A DNA stretch of 64,000 nucleotides. Origin: Roseateles sp. SL47. Lineage in GTDB: Bacteria; Pseudomonadota; Gammaproteobacteria; Burkholderiales; Burkholderiaceae_C. The stretch lies in assembly GCF_026625885.1 (NCBI RefSeq), contig NZ_CP113068.1, positions 992,001 through 1,056,000 on the forward strand. Reading direction: 5' to 3'. This document shows positions 35,845 through 43,863 of this stretch, piece by piece. Made by a program: the position numbers and the translations under genes. The first letter of the stretch is position 1; the number at the start of each line of letters is the position of its first letter. A model generated the notes under the pieces. The model was not told where the DNA came from, searched no databases, and worked only from the letters and a program-made list of their open reading frames with translations.

Positions 35845-36906
35845 ACCCGTAAATTGTTGAACTTTGAAGCCGAGGCTGAATCGCTTCTGCGAGGTGTGCT
35901 GGCGAAAGCTCCAGGGCTGAAAGTACAAGCGCTGCGCACATCGCTCGATCTTCCCGACACGGGGATCGACATCGTCTGCAGCATCTCCGTACTAGAACGC
36001 CAGCACGAGCTCGTATGCGAAGTAAAGACCACAGGTCAGCCGCGTCACGTTCGAGAAGCGATCTTTCAACTGAAGCGTTACGTTGCGCAGCGCGACGGCA
36101 TTCCCATTTTCATCGCCCCCTACCTCTCTGAAGACGCCCGGGCGCTGTGTATCGAAAGTGGGGTGGGTTATCTCGACGGCTACGGCAATGCACACATTGC
36201 ATTCCCGGGCTTCTTTGTCTCATGCACGATGGCTGGAAAGCCGACTGCAGAACGTCGCGACTTGAAGTCGCTTTTCAAGCCGAAGTCCGCGTCGGTACTG
36301 AGGACCCTGCTCAGAGAGCCAACCACTCCATGGCGCGTCGCGGACCTCGCAAAAGCTGCCATGGTCAGCGTTGGACACGTCAGCAACGTGCGAAACAGTT
36401 TGGTCGAGCGCGGGTGGGCCGAGATCGCCGACGGCGGCGTCTTTCTGTCTAAGCCGAATTCGCTCCTTGACACTTGGCGAGATGAGTACTCACCTCCTGC
36501 CGGGGAACGACGTTCCTTCTACACGACGCAACATGGATCCAGGCTGATCGAGACCCTTCGCGACCAGTGGGACGGCCTGCTCCAGCACGGCATCGTCACC
36601 TTTGCGTCCTTCTCGGCCGCCAACTGGATTGCCCCCTTCGCCCGCACCGGAACGCACATTTTCTACGCCGATGAAGAGGGCCTCGAGCATCTGTGCGAGA
36701 TCCTTGGCCTGGCCCCTACCGCCCGCGGCGAGAACGTGGCTGTCACTGTCGTTGACGACCTGGCGCTGTTACGTGACTCGATCGAACCGGCCCCCGGCAT
36801 TCATTGCACTAGTCCCGTCCAGACTTATCTTGACCTCTACGTTTCTGGAGAACGAGGACGAGAGGCCGCCGAACACCTTCGCCGGGAGACGCTGCAATGG
36901 TCATGA
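35836..36906 (+). CDS. Type IV toxin-antitoxin AbiEi-family antitoxin/regulator with nuclease-like N-terminus
   Basis: 356 residues from the ATG at 35836 (an ATG at 35818 is possible). N-terminal 130 residues contain D45, then E62-V-K64 in GIDIVCSI...LVCEVKTTGQPRHV followed by AIFQLKRYV, resembling a PD-(D/E)xK restriction-like fold. A winged HTH follows (about 150-200: WRVADLAKAAMVSVGHVSNVRNSLVERGW), then a C-terminal AbiEi-like domain. Overlaps the nucleotidyltransferase gene by 10 bp. Composition is visibly less G/C-biased than the neighbours, suggesting transfer. Family match (AbiEi_2-like) is from memory of motifs. Confidence 0.75.
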   Translation: MLNTRKLLNFEAEAESLLRGVLAKAPGLKVQALRTSLDLPDTGIDIVCSISVLERQHELVCEVKTTGQPRHVREAIFQLKRYVAQRDGIPIFIAPYLSEDARALCIESGVGYLDGYGNAHIAFPGFFVSCTMAGKPTAERRDLKSLFKPKSASVLRTLLREPTTPWRVADLAKAAMVSVGHVSNVRNSLVERGWAEIADGGVFLSKPNSLLDTWRDEYSPPAGERRSFYTTQHGSRLIETLRDQWDGLLQHGIVTFASFSAANWIAPFARTGTHIFYADEEGLEHLCEILGLAPTARGENVAVTVVDDLALLRDSIEPAPGIHCTSPVQTYLDLYVSGERGREAAEHLRRETLQWS

Positions 36907-37769
36907 TGCCCCCGAATGAGCCGCAGCGGGCGGACGACTATGACAGCCGCACAACCGCAGCCGTGAAGTCGGTGCTCCTTGAGATCGGGCAGATCCTGGG
37001 TAGCTACAAGGGGAAGTACACCGTTGTGGGTGGTGCCGTCCCGTGGTTGCTGCTGGATCCAGACAGCGAAATGCGGCACGTGGGCACCACGGACGTAGAC
37101 CTGGGCTTGGACGCAGAAGCGCTTGGCGACGGCGAGTACGCCAGTCTGGTGAGCTCCCTCATGGAACATGGCTACCAGCAACGCGAGAACCTCCGACGGT
37201 TTCAATTGGTTCGGCAGATTGCGATGGACGACGGAGGCCCTTCGATCGACGTGATCGTCGACTTCCTCATGCCCAAGGATGCCGTCATCGAGAAGAACAA
37301 GCCGCCGTTGGTGGACGCGTTCGCCGTCCAACGAGCGAGCGGCGCCGAGCTCGCCATTCAGTACAACGAACTCATCGCGATCACAGGCGCAATGCCCCGG
37401 GGCGGTAGGAATCGCGTCGAGATCTCCGTGTGTTCGATACCTGCGTTGCTCGCCATGAAGGGACACGCCATCGAGAACCGCTACAAACAAAAGGATGCCT
37501 ACGACATCTACTACTGCATCCGTAACTATCCTGAAGGCATCGACGGCTTGGCCGAAGCATGCCGGCCCCTGATGGCACACAGAGGCGGATTGGAGGGATA
37601 CACGTATATCGCCGGGAAATTCGATTCGCTGGTCGGTTTCGGGCCTACATGCGTGCGCCGATTTGTCGAAGAATCGCAGGTGCTGGACGGTCGAACGCCG
37701 GAACAGTGGCAACAGGATGCCTTCGGTCAGGTGGACGCGTGGTTACGTGCGCTGGGCTTGAGGGAATGA
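36897..37769 (+). CDS. AbiEii-type nucleotidyltransferase toxin
   Basis: 290 residues of the AbiEii/DUF1814-like nucleotidyltransferase superfamily. VVGGAVPWLLLDPDSEMRHVGTTDVDLG gives GG (45-46) and the metal ligands D66/D68; SIDVIVDF supplies a third acidic residue near D118. AMKGHAIENRYKQKDAYDIYYCI (K188, K199-D200, D203) matches the second AbiEii motif. AbiEii proteins add GTP or other nucleotides to targets such as tRNA and arrest growth, helping phage defence. Start codon overlaps the antitoxin stop. Composition atypical, like its partner. Confidence 0.78.
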   Translation: MVMMPPNEPQRADDYDSRTTAAVKSVLLEIGQILGSYKGKYTVVGGAVPWLLLDPDSEMRHVGTTDVDLGLDAEALGDGEYASLVSSLMEHGYQQRENLRRFQLVRQIAMDDGGPSIDVIVDFLMPKDAVIEKNKPPLVDAFAVQRASGAELAIQYNELIAITGAMPRGGRNRVEISVCSIPALLAMKGHAIENRYKQKDAYDIYYCIRNYPEGIDGLAEACRPLMAHRGGLEGYTYIAGKFDSLVGFGPTCVRRFVEESQVLDGRTPEQWQQDAFGQVDAWLRALGLRE

Positions 37770-37841
37770 GCGAGAAGCGCAGAGCCAGCAGGCCACGGCT
37801 GCCGATCGGGCTCACAACAGCCGATGACCTGGGGCGGGGCC

Positions 37842-38246
37842 TCACCATGCCCCCGGCGGTACCCCCATCGCGCCTTTGAAGCGACGGCTGAAGTGGCTCG
37901 GGTCGGCGAATCCACAAGCGACAGCCACCTCGGACGCACGTTCCCCCGCCAGCAACATCCGTCGCGCCTGCGACAGCCGCACTGCATTTAGCCAGACGGG
38001 CGGTGGGACCCCGCACTGGCGCGTAAAGGCGCGGGTGAGGTGCGCTCGGGACAACTGGGTGACGTCGGCAAGCTCCTCAATCGCCACATCGCGATGGAAG
38101 TTGGCAGCCAGATAGTCACGCGCCTGCGTCATGCGGCGCTCGCCGGCCCATAGAACGTCACGGGTGGTGGGCGCTGGTTCCGCATACCGACGCACCATCT
38201 TGCTCATTGAGCCGACCGGGACACCCAACAGCGGTGATGCGGCCAC
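37842..38246 (-). pseudogene. AraC-family regulator, C-terminal DNA-binding part only
   Basis: 134 residues holding a complete AraC-type double HTH (TQARDYLAANFHRDVAIEELADVTQLSRAHLTRAFTRQCGVPPPVWL, then ASEVAVACGFADPSHFSRRFKGAMGVPP). The usual 130-150-residue N-terminal sensing domain is missing; upstream sequence quickly gives way to the GNAT gene. Inter-domain linker sequence (RYAEPAPTTRDVLWAGERRM) is retained. This points to truncation, probably next to the AbiE insertion, though a short HTH-only protein could still bind DNA. Confidence 0.6.
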
Positions 38247-38307
38247 CGCTGCGCCACGCCGGCTGATCTAATCGGCTCCCATACTCCCTGGGTCGCCGAT
38301 CACCTGC

Positions 38308-38874
38308 ATGCCTGCCACTCTCCGCCAAGCCGCCGCGCACGACGCCGACACCCTCTCCGCATTGGGGATTCAGGTCTTCTTGGACACCTACGCCACGGAC
38401 GGCATCCGCCCAGACCTCGCTCGGGAGGCGCTGCAAGAATTCAGCAGCGCGGAATGGCTGGACAGGCTGAGCCAACCCCAGCGGCGGGTGGTGCTGGCCG
38501 AGGTGGGTCGCGGGCTGATCGGTTTTGCTGAAGTGCAATTGGCGCCGACCCCTGCGCCGGGCACGGACACCCTGGGCGCAGAGCTGGTGCGGCTGTACGT
38601 GCAACCCGCGTTTCAGCGCTCCGGCGTTGGCACGCAACTGATCGCAGCGGCCGAGCAAATGGCACAGAGCGCTCGGCTGCCCTCGCTCTGGCTGACGGCC
38701 TGGGAAGGCAATCACCGCGCACTGGCCTTCTACGCCCGACGCGGTTACGCCGACCGGGGCGACACCTTCTACGAGATCGAAGGCCAGCGCTATGTCAACC
38801 GGGTGCTCCAGAGGATGCTGGGCAGCCCTCCGTCCCTGGGCTCAGACGGCAGCACCGCTCACCCCGCCGCGTGA
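38308..38874 (+). CDS. GNAT-family N-acetyltransferase
   Basis: 188 residues. Acetyl-CoA binding loop RLYVQPAFQRSGVGTQLIAAAEQMA (the Q/RxxGxG/A motif) and the terminal motif LWLTAWEGNHRALAFYARRGYADRGDTFY are typical of Gcn5-related acetyltransferases. Substrate unknown. Its 3' end overlaps the convergent PEP-CTERM gene by 33 bp. Divergent from the AraC remnant, which may once have regulated it. Confidence 0.88.
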   Translation: MPATLRQAAAHDADTLSALGIQVFLDTYATDGIRPDLAREALQEFSSAEWLDRLSQPQRRVVLAEVGRGLIGFAEVQLAPTPAPGTDTLGAELVRLYVQPAFQRSGVGTQLIAAAEQMAQSARLPSLWLTAWEGNHRALAFYARRGYADRGDTFYEIEGQRYVNRVLQRMLGSPPSLGSDGSTAHPAA

Positions 38875-39540
38875 GCGGCTCACCCGCCAGGCCGCTACCA
38901 CCGCCACCAGCCCCACCAGCATCAACGCATAGCTTCCTGGCTCCGGCACGAGCGCAACGGTCCACACGCCGCCCAGCTCACCCGGCGCCACCGACGTGGC
39001 ACCGGCGTTGCTGTAGTAGGAATTGGCAAAGCGTTCAAGGCTGCTGCCCTGCTGGCTGGAGGCGAGGTGGAAGGACTCGGTGAAGCCGGTCACCTCGAAC
39101 TGCCGATCCAGCCAGATGTTCCAGGTGGTCGGCAAGCCATTGGCATCGAGCGAGCCCACGGTGAAACCACTGCTGGAGGTGTAGCAGCCCCCGGGGATCG
39201 AGCATCCGGACGGCAGCGGTGTCGACAGGCCAAGCAGATTCGCCGGCCCACCGCCCCATATCGTCATCTTGTAGGAAATGATGTCGTCTGCCGTGGCGGG
39301 GCCGGTCAGCGGCGTCCAGGTGTAGAACTCGATCCGCAGCTGACCCGGCACATCCCATTCGTTGTCGCCCGGGGCGCGGAACGAGATCGAATGGATGTTG
39401 AACACATCCGACATGAAGGTGTATTGATACCAGTCCGCCCTGGCGGGAGAACTGCTGATGAGCATGCCAAGCCCCAGCATGCCGGCCGCCAGATGGCGCA
39501 GCCGTGTCGCGAGGAAGGCCATCACTGTGCTGATAGTCAT
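38842..39540 (-). CDS. PEP-CTERM sorting domain protein
   Basis: 232 residues from the ATG at 39540 (GGGAGA upstream). Signal peptide (about 1-36, ending SSSPARA), a beta-rich body without a known domain, and a C-terminal PEP-CTERM tail VPEPGSYALMLVGLVAVVAAWRVSRSR: the VPEP motif, a TM helix and basic residues. Such proteins are cut and anchored by exosortase and usually reach the surface or exopolysaccharide. No exosortase lies in this window; a CAAX-type protease linked to the system is at 49341. Confidence 0.85.
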   Translation of the reverse strand: MTISTVMAFLATRLRHLAAGMLGLGMLISSSPARADWYQYTFMSDVFNIHSISFRAPGDNEWDVPGQLRIEFYTWTPLTGPATADDIISYKMTIWGGGPANLLGLSTPLPSGCSIPGGCYTSSSGFTVGSLDANGLPTTWNIWLDRQFEVTGFTESFHLASSQQGSSLERFANSYYSNAGATSVAPGELGGVWTVALVPEPGSYALMLVGLVAVVAAWRVSRSRGGVSGAAV

Positions 39541-39782
39541 GTTGTCTCTCCCTTGATGCGCCGTGGCCGAGCAATGCCCCGGCGTGCCGATCGGCCCGGA
39601 GAGATTAGGTGACGCATCGGCCATGATTCCAGCGGCCAACGCGATGGATTCGGGTGACAGGACTATCCCAAACGGGCATCCCGTTTGACACCGCTGGCCC
39701 GCCCTGCCGCTCGCCTGCCCCCGTCTGTGACAACACCTGTGCAGCCCTGCGGCCGCCGCTGGCCGGCGTCAATACAAGACGA

Positions 39783-41150
39783 TCATTCCAGCCCACCGCG
39801 AGGGTCGGTGTCATGCGCCGCGCGAGCGGAAGCGGAAGCAGGATCGGACCTCGTCACCGCGCCTCGCTCCGCCGCCTGCTGCCGGAAGGCCGGCACCTCG
39901 CCCAGCGTCAGCCCGGACGGCACCAGCGGGTGCTTCGCCTGCCCTACCCGCTGCGACTTGTAGATGCCGGTGTGGCCCGAGCACAGATAGCTCACACCAC
40001 ACGCCACTGCGGCATACACGCCCATCTCGGCGCCAAACAGTTCAATGGCCATCAGCGTGCAGGCCATGGGTGTGTTGGACGCTCCGGCAAACACCGCCAC
40101 AAAGCCCAGCCCGGCCAGCATGGGGAACGGCAGATCCAGCAGGGGCGCCAGTGCATTGCCCAGGGTGGCGCCGATGAAAAACAGCGGCGTCACCTCGCCG
40201 CCCTTGAACCCGCTGGCCAGGGAGCCCGCCGTCAGCGCCAGCTTGGCGGCGAAATCACCGGCCGACAGCGGCTGCAGAAAAGCCTGCTGGATCACCGGAA
40301 TGCCCAGCCCGGCGAAGCGCCACGCGTCCAGGCCCCAGATGACCAACGCAATCACCACCCCGCCGACCAGCGGCCGGGCCGGTGCATAGGCAATCCGGCG
40401 CTTCATGAACGCCTGGCCGGCATGGGTGACCGTGGCAAACACCATCGCCACCAGCCCGAACAGCATGCCTGCCAGCACCACCGCCACCAGCGGCCACCAG
40501 GAGAGCGCCGGCAGCAGACCCACCGCATAGTGGGTGTGATGCGCGCCCCAGGCCGTGGTGACCTGGTCCGCCACCACCGCCGCCACGAGGCACGGCCACA
40601 GTGCGTCATAACGCAGGCTGCCGATCACCAGCACTTCCATGCCAAAGACCGCACCCGCCAGCGGTGTACCGAAGACCGACGCAAATCCCGCGCTGATGCC
40701 CGCCATCAGCATCACGCGCCGGTCCTGGTCGTCGAGCTTGAAACGATGGGTCAGTTGATCGGCCAGGGCGCCGCCCATCTGCACGGCGGTGCCTTCCCGC
40801 CCTACGGATGCGCCAAACAGGTGGGACAGCACGGTACTACCCAGAATCAGCGGCGCCATGCGAAGCGGAACCACCTTTTTGGGGTCGTGAATTTCATCGA
40901 TCAGCAGGTTGTTGCCGGCTTCCACGTCCCGGCCCAGCTTGAGGTAGACCCAGCCCACCGCAAAGCCAGCCAGGGGCAGGCCCCACAGCAGCCAGCGATG
41001 GGCTTCGCGGGTCCGGGTGGCCCAGTCCAGGGCCAGAAGGAACAAGGCGGAAGCGCTGCCGGCCAGGACGGCCACCAGACTGGCGAGCACCAGCCAGCGG
41101 AGCAGCGAGGGGATGAGGTGGAAAAGTTCGAATTGGCGCAGGCGGTTCAT
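39783..41150 (-). CDS. CLC-F type fluoride/proton antiporter (ClC family)
   Basis: 455 residues from MNRLRQFELF; about 11-12 TM helices. The gating-glutamate motif is GREGTAVQ (E119). The anion-selectivity position, GSGIP in chloride transporters, reads GNNLL (79-83), and the context AGNNLLIDEIHDPKKVVPLRMAP is that of fluoride-specific CLC-F proteins. GFKGGEVTPLFFIGATLGN (about 318-336) is the second conserved loop. A fluoride riboswitch lies 115-180 bp upstream on the same strand, which strongly supports F- export rather than Cl- transport. The frame is open upstream to 41786, but that covers the riboswitch. Confidence 0.9.
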   Translation of the reverse strand: MNRLRQFELFHLIPSLLRWLVLASLVAVLAGSASALFLLALDWATRTREAHRWLLWGLPLAGFAVGWVYLKLGRDVEAGNNLLIDEIHDPKKVVPLRMAPLILGSTVLSHLFGASVGREGTAVQMGGALADQLTHRFKLDDQDRRVMLMAGISAGFASVFGTPLAGAVFGMEVLVIGSLRYDALWPCLVAAVVADQVTTAWGAHHTHYAVGLLPALSWWPLVAVVLAGMLFGLVAMVFATVTHAGQAFMKRRIAYAPARPLVGGVVIALVIWGLDAWRFAGLGIPVIQQAFLQPLSAGDFAAKLALTAGSLASGFKGGEVTPLFFIGATLGNALAPLLDLPFPMLAGLGFVAVFAGASNTPMACTLMAIELFGAEMGVYAAVACGVSYLCSGHTGIYKSQRVGQAKHPLVPSGLTLGEVPAFRQQAAERGAVTRSDPASASARAAHDTDPRGGLE

Positions 41151-41224
41151 CAGTGACCCAGCAGTTTCAAGAGGGGTGCCGTAGCGGCGGCTCTCGAGGT
41201 GCAATAACGACTGGTTGACGAAGG

Positions 41225-41260
41225 CCAGGGCGAACACCCACACGGCCCTGGTCTCCCAGG
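41225..41260 (-). promoter_or_regulatory. Possible expression platform of the fluoride riboswitch
   Basis: Two mutually exclusive hairpins follow the aptamer on the minus strand: CCTGG-gaga-CCAGG (41260-41247) and CCAGGGC-N13-GCCCTGG (41251-41225). They share the CCAGG segment. There is no T-tract, so control would be by Rho access, anti-anti-type folding or translation, not by a classical terminator. Confidence 0.45.
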
Positions 41261-41265
41261 ACGAT

Positions 41266-41328
41266 GTAGGCATCATCAGCGTCACGACACAGCGTCGTAA
41301 GGCGGTTCGCGGAGGAATGCCATCTCCG
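41266..41328 (-). ncRNA. Fluoride riboswitch (crcB motif)
   Basis: On the minus strand GGAGATGGCATTCCTCC (41327-41311) and GCTGATGATGCCTAC (41280-41266) match the fluoride-aptamer consensus: GGnGATG at the 5' side and CTGATGA...CTAC at the 3' side. GGAG pairs with CTCC, GGCAT (41321-41317) with ATGCC (41273-41269). A central stem-loop around ACGACGC/GTGTCGTGACG lies between them. It precedes the CLC-F gene, the textbook target. All conserved features I know are present. Confidence 0.9.
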
Positions 41329-41544
41329 TGGCGGAATTTTAGCCCCGGGTGTCGGAAATGTCCCGCCGACGTTCCCCGCTGCCCGTCGTTGCGGCAAAGT
41401 TGGCACAGCTGCCGATATTCCCGCGCCTGGGGCGTGAAACATGCCCAGAAGCCCCTGATCTGGGGGCCTTCCTTGCCCATGCGTCCTCCACGGCGCGAGG
41501 ACAATCTCGGGCTCCCCACGCTCCCCTTGTCGAAGGTAAGACTG

Positions 41545-43221
41545 ATGCCCTCCGCCTTGACCGGCCTGTCCATGCGCCATCGCCTGTTACTCACGCTGGC
41601 GTTGTCGCTGGTGCTGGTCGCGGCTTCGGCGCTGCTGGGCCTGTGGCAGACCCAGCGCCTGGCCGACACCGCCGAGTCGCTATACGCCGAACGGCTGGTG
41701 CCCCTGAGCCTGCTGCGCGAAATGGCGCGGGACCTGGGACCGCAGGGTCTGGGCGGCGTGCTCAACCCAGTGGCGGGCCTGCGCACCCAGGGGTCCGACC
41801 GCGATGCCCAACGGCTGGCCGACGGCCTGCGTCGCCAATGGCAGGCTTATCTCGGTACGCGGCTGGACACGACCGAAGAGGCGCTGGCCCAGCGTCTTCA
41901 GCCGCAACTCGACACCCTGCTCCAGGCGGTGCCCTCCGCCAGTCAGGCCTCGCCCGAGCAGGTGCGTGCCCTCAACCAGCAGCGCTTGGCCGTGATGCGG
42001 CAGATTGACGACCTGGCCGGCTTCCAGCTGAGCCAGGCACAGCTGGATACGGAACGGACCCGGGAAGCCACCGGGGAGGCCGCCCAGTTGGGCGTGCTGC
42101 TGGTGTCCATCACCGCCCTGCTCTCCGGGCTGATGATCTGGACCATCTGGCACCGCTATGACGAGGAACGCCGCGCCGGGGACGACGGCCGCGAACGGCT
42201 GCACCGGATGTACCAGGCTTTGTCCCGCACCAATCAATTGATCGTCCAGCGCGAGGCCGTGTTGGAGCTGGGGCCGACGTCGGAGCTGACGCTGTTTGAC
42301 GGCCTGTGCCGCATCTGTGTGGAAACCGGCCACGCTCGAGTGGCTACGGTGGTGCTCCACGAGGGCGGCAGTTACGTGCGGGCTGCGACGGCCGGGGACA
42401 TCGAGCGCTGGATGCCCGGCGCCCCTCCGCGCTGGACCCATGACTCCAGCTTCGGCCAAAGCTCCATGAGCACACGGGCCATCCTGTCCGGCACGCATCA
42501 GATCAGCAACCGCCCGCTGCAGGACCCCAGCGTTGGCGGCCCGGGCGCACCGGTCATTCCGCCCGGGGTGGAAGCGCTGGCGGCGTTTCCGCTGCGTCGC
42601 AACGGTCAGGTGGTGGGCGCGCTGAGCATCCGGGCCGACGAGCAGGACTTTTTTGACGACACCGTCACCCGGCTGTTTGACGAGATCACCAACGACCTGT
42701 CCTTTGCGCTCGACAACCTCACCCGCGAACGCGAACGCGCACAGGCCCTGCTGCATGCACGGGAAGCCAGTGAGGAGTTGCGCAACCTGATCCAGGCCAT
42801 GCCCATCCATATGGTGCTGACGCGGCTGCCCGATGGCGCCGTGCTGGTCATCAACGACGCGATGTGCCGCCGCTACGGCATCAGTCACGACGAGGTCATC
42901 GGCCGGCGCTTGATGGATCTGGGGGTGGGCATGCTGCCGGCCTATCGCAAGCGCTACTACGAGCTGCTGAAAGATCACAAGGACGTGGTGGGCTTTCCCG
43001 TGCAGGCCTCCACACGTGATGGCCGGGTGCTGTCGTCCTACGTCTATGCCCGACGGGTGCGTTATCACGGGCAGGACTGCATGATCGGCTGCAGCGTGGA
43101 CATGGACGGCAGCACGACCATCCCCGAAGCCCTGGACATCGTTACGAAAGAGATCAGGAAGGCGGAGGCCGGCAGCGAGCAAAGTCCGGGAGAATCGGTG
43201 CATGCAGATCCTCAGTCTTAA
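41545..43221 (+). CDS. Membrane sensor protein with four-helix, GAF and PAS domains but no output domain
   Basis: 558 residues from the ATG at 41545 (AAGG upstream). TM1 (about 12-32), periplasmic helical bundle (about 33-185), TM2 (LLVSITALLSGLMIWTIW), coiled coil, GAF domain (about 245-390: LTLFDGLCRICVETGHARVATVVL), PAS (about 415-530: LIQAMPIHMVLTRLPDGAVLVINDAMCRRYGISHDEVIG). It stops soon after PAS with no GGDEF, EAL, kinase or phosphatase domain. Overlaps the MOSC gene by 20 bp. Divergent from the fluoride locus. Could signal by protein contact, or be a truncated cyclase. Confidence 0.78.
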   Translation: MPSALTGLSMRHRLLLTLALSLVLVAASALLGLWQTQRLADTAESLYAERLVPLSLLREMARDLGPQGLGGVLNPVAGLRTQGSDRDAQRLADGLRRQWQAYLGTRLDTTEEALAQRLQPQLDTLLQAVPSASQASPEQVRALNQQRLAVMRQIDDLAGFQLSQAQLDTERTREATGEAAQLGVLLVSITALLSGLMIWTIWHRYDEERRAGDDGRERLHRMYQALSRTNQLIVQREAVLELGPTSELTLFDGLCRICVETGHARVATVVLHEGGSYVRAATAGDIERWMPGAPPRWTHDSSFGQSSMSTRAILSGTHQISNRPLQDPSVGGPGAPVIPPGVEALAAFPLRRNGQVVGALSIRADEQDFFDDTVTRLFDEITNDLSFALDNLTRERERAQALLHAREASEELRNLIQAMPIHMVLTRLPDGAVLVINDAMCRRYGISHDEVIGRRLMDLGVGMLPAYRKRYYELLKDHKDVVGFPVQASTRDGRVLSSYVYARRVRYHGQDCMIGCSVDMDGSTTIPEALDIVTKEIRKAEAGSEQSPGESVHADPQS

Positions 43222-43771
43222 TGTGGCCCGCACCGCCCCGCTGATGGTGGGTGGCAAACAGGTGCTCAGCGCCATCCGCAAGCGTCCGGTGGACGGGGCC
43301 GTGGCGGTCGAGGCCCTGGGCCTGGCCGGCGACGAGCAGGCGGACCCGCGCTACCACGGCGGCCAGTCCAAGGCCGTGTACGCTTACCCCGCCGAACACT
43401 ATGCGTTCTGGCAGACAGTGCGTGCGCAGGCGCAGGTGGCGCAGTGGAATGAGCCGCTGCCCTTTGGCAGCATGGGCGAGAACCTGAGCATCGAAGGCTT
43501 GCTGGAAAGCGACGCCTGGATCGGCGATGTGCTGGTGTTTCCGGACTGCGCGCTGGCAGTCAGCGAACCCCGTGAGCCGTGCAGCAAGTTCAATGCGGTG
43601 ATGGGCTTCAACAAAGCCGCCAAGATGATGGTGCAAAGCGGCTGGTGCGGCTTTTATCTGGCGGTGCGACAGCCCGGCACGATTGCGGCGGGGCAGCACT
43701 TCGAGATCCGCCCCGGGCCCCGGGAAGTCTCGATTGCCGAGGTGTTCCGCACGAAAATGTCCCGGGGCTGA
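43202..43771 (+). CDS. MOSC domain protein (YiiM-like)
   Basis: 189 residues. VEALGLAGDEQADPRYHGGQSKAVYAYPAEHYAFW, SMGENLSIEGLLE and EPREPCSKFNAVMG (with the conserved Cys presumed to bind sulfur or the molybdenum cofactor) identify the MOSC fold. E. coli YiiM, involved in 6-N-hydroxylaminopurine resistance, is about 224 residues; this lacks the C-terminal helical part. Translationally coupled to the sensor gene. Substrate unknown. Confidence 0.88.
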   Translation: MQILSLNVARTAPLMVGGKQVLSAIRKRPVDGAVAVEALGLAGDEQADPRYHGGQSKAVYAYPAEHYAFWQTVRAQAQVAQWNEPLPFGSMGENLSIEGLLESDAWIGDVLVFPDCALAVSEPREPCSKFNAVMGFNKAAKMMVQSGWCGFYLAVRQPGTIAAGQHFEIRPGPREVSIAEVFRTKMSRG

Positions 43772-43863
43772 ATCAAAGCCGCTTCAACGCTGAATCAACG
43801 CCGATGCCGTCAGCGTGGCGGCAAGCCCGTGCCCGGCGCAGAGCCGGGCACGAAGACCTGGGC

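Noticed and set aside
39541..39620. GGCACG...TTGCT resembling a sigma-54 site before the first PEP-CTERM gene
   Set aside because: Spacing between GG and GC is 14 bp, not 10.
39783..41786. Long open frame extending the ClC protein by 212 residues upstream
   Set aside because: The extension runs through the fluoride riboswitch and its hairpins and has no ClC-like sequence; translation most likely starts at 41150.
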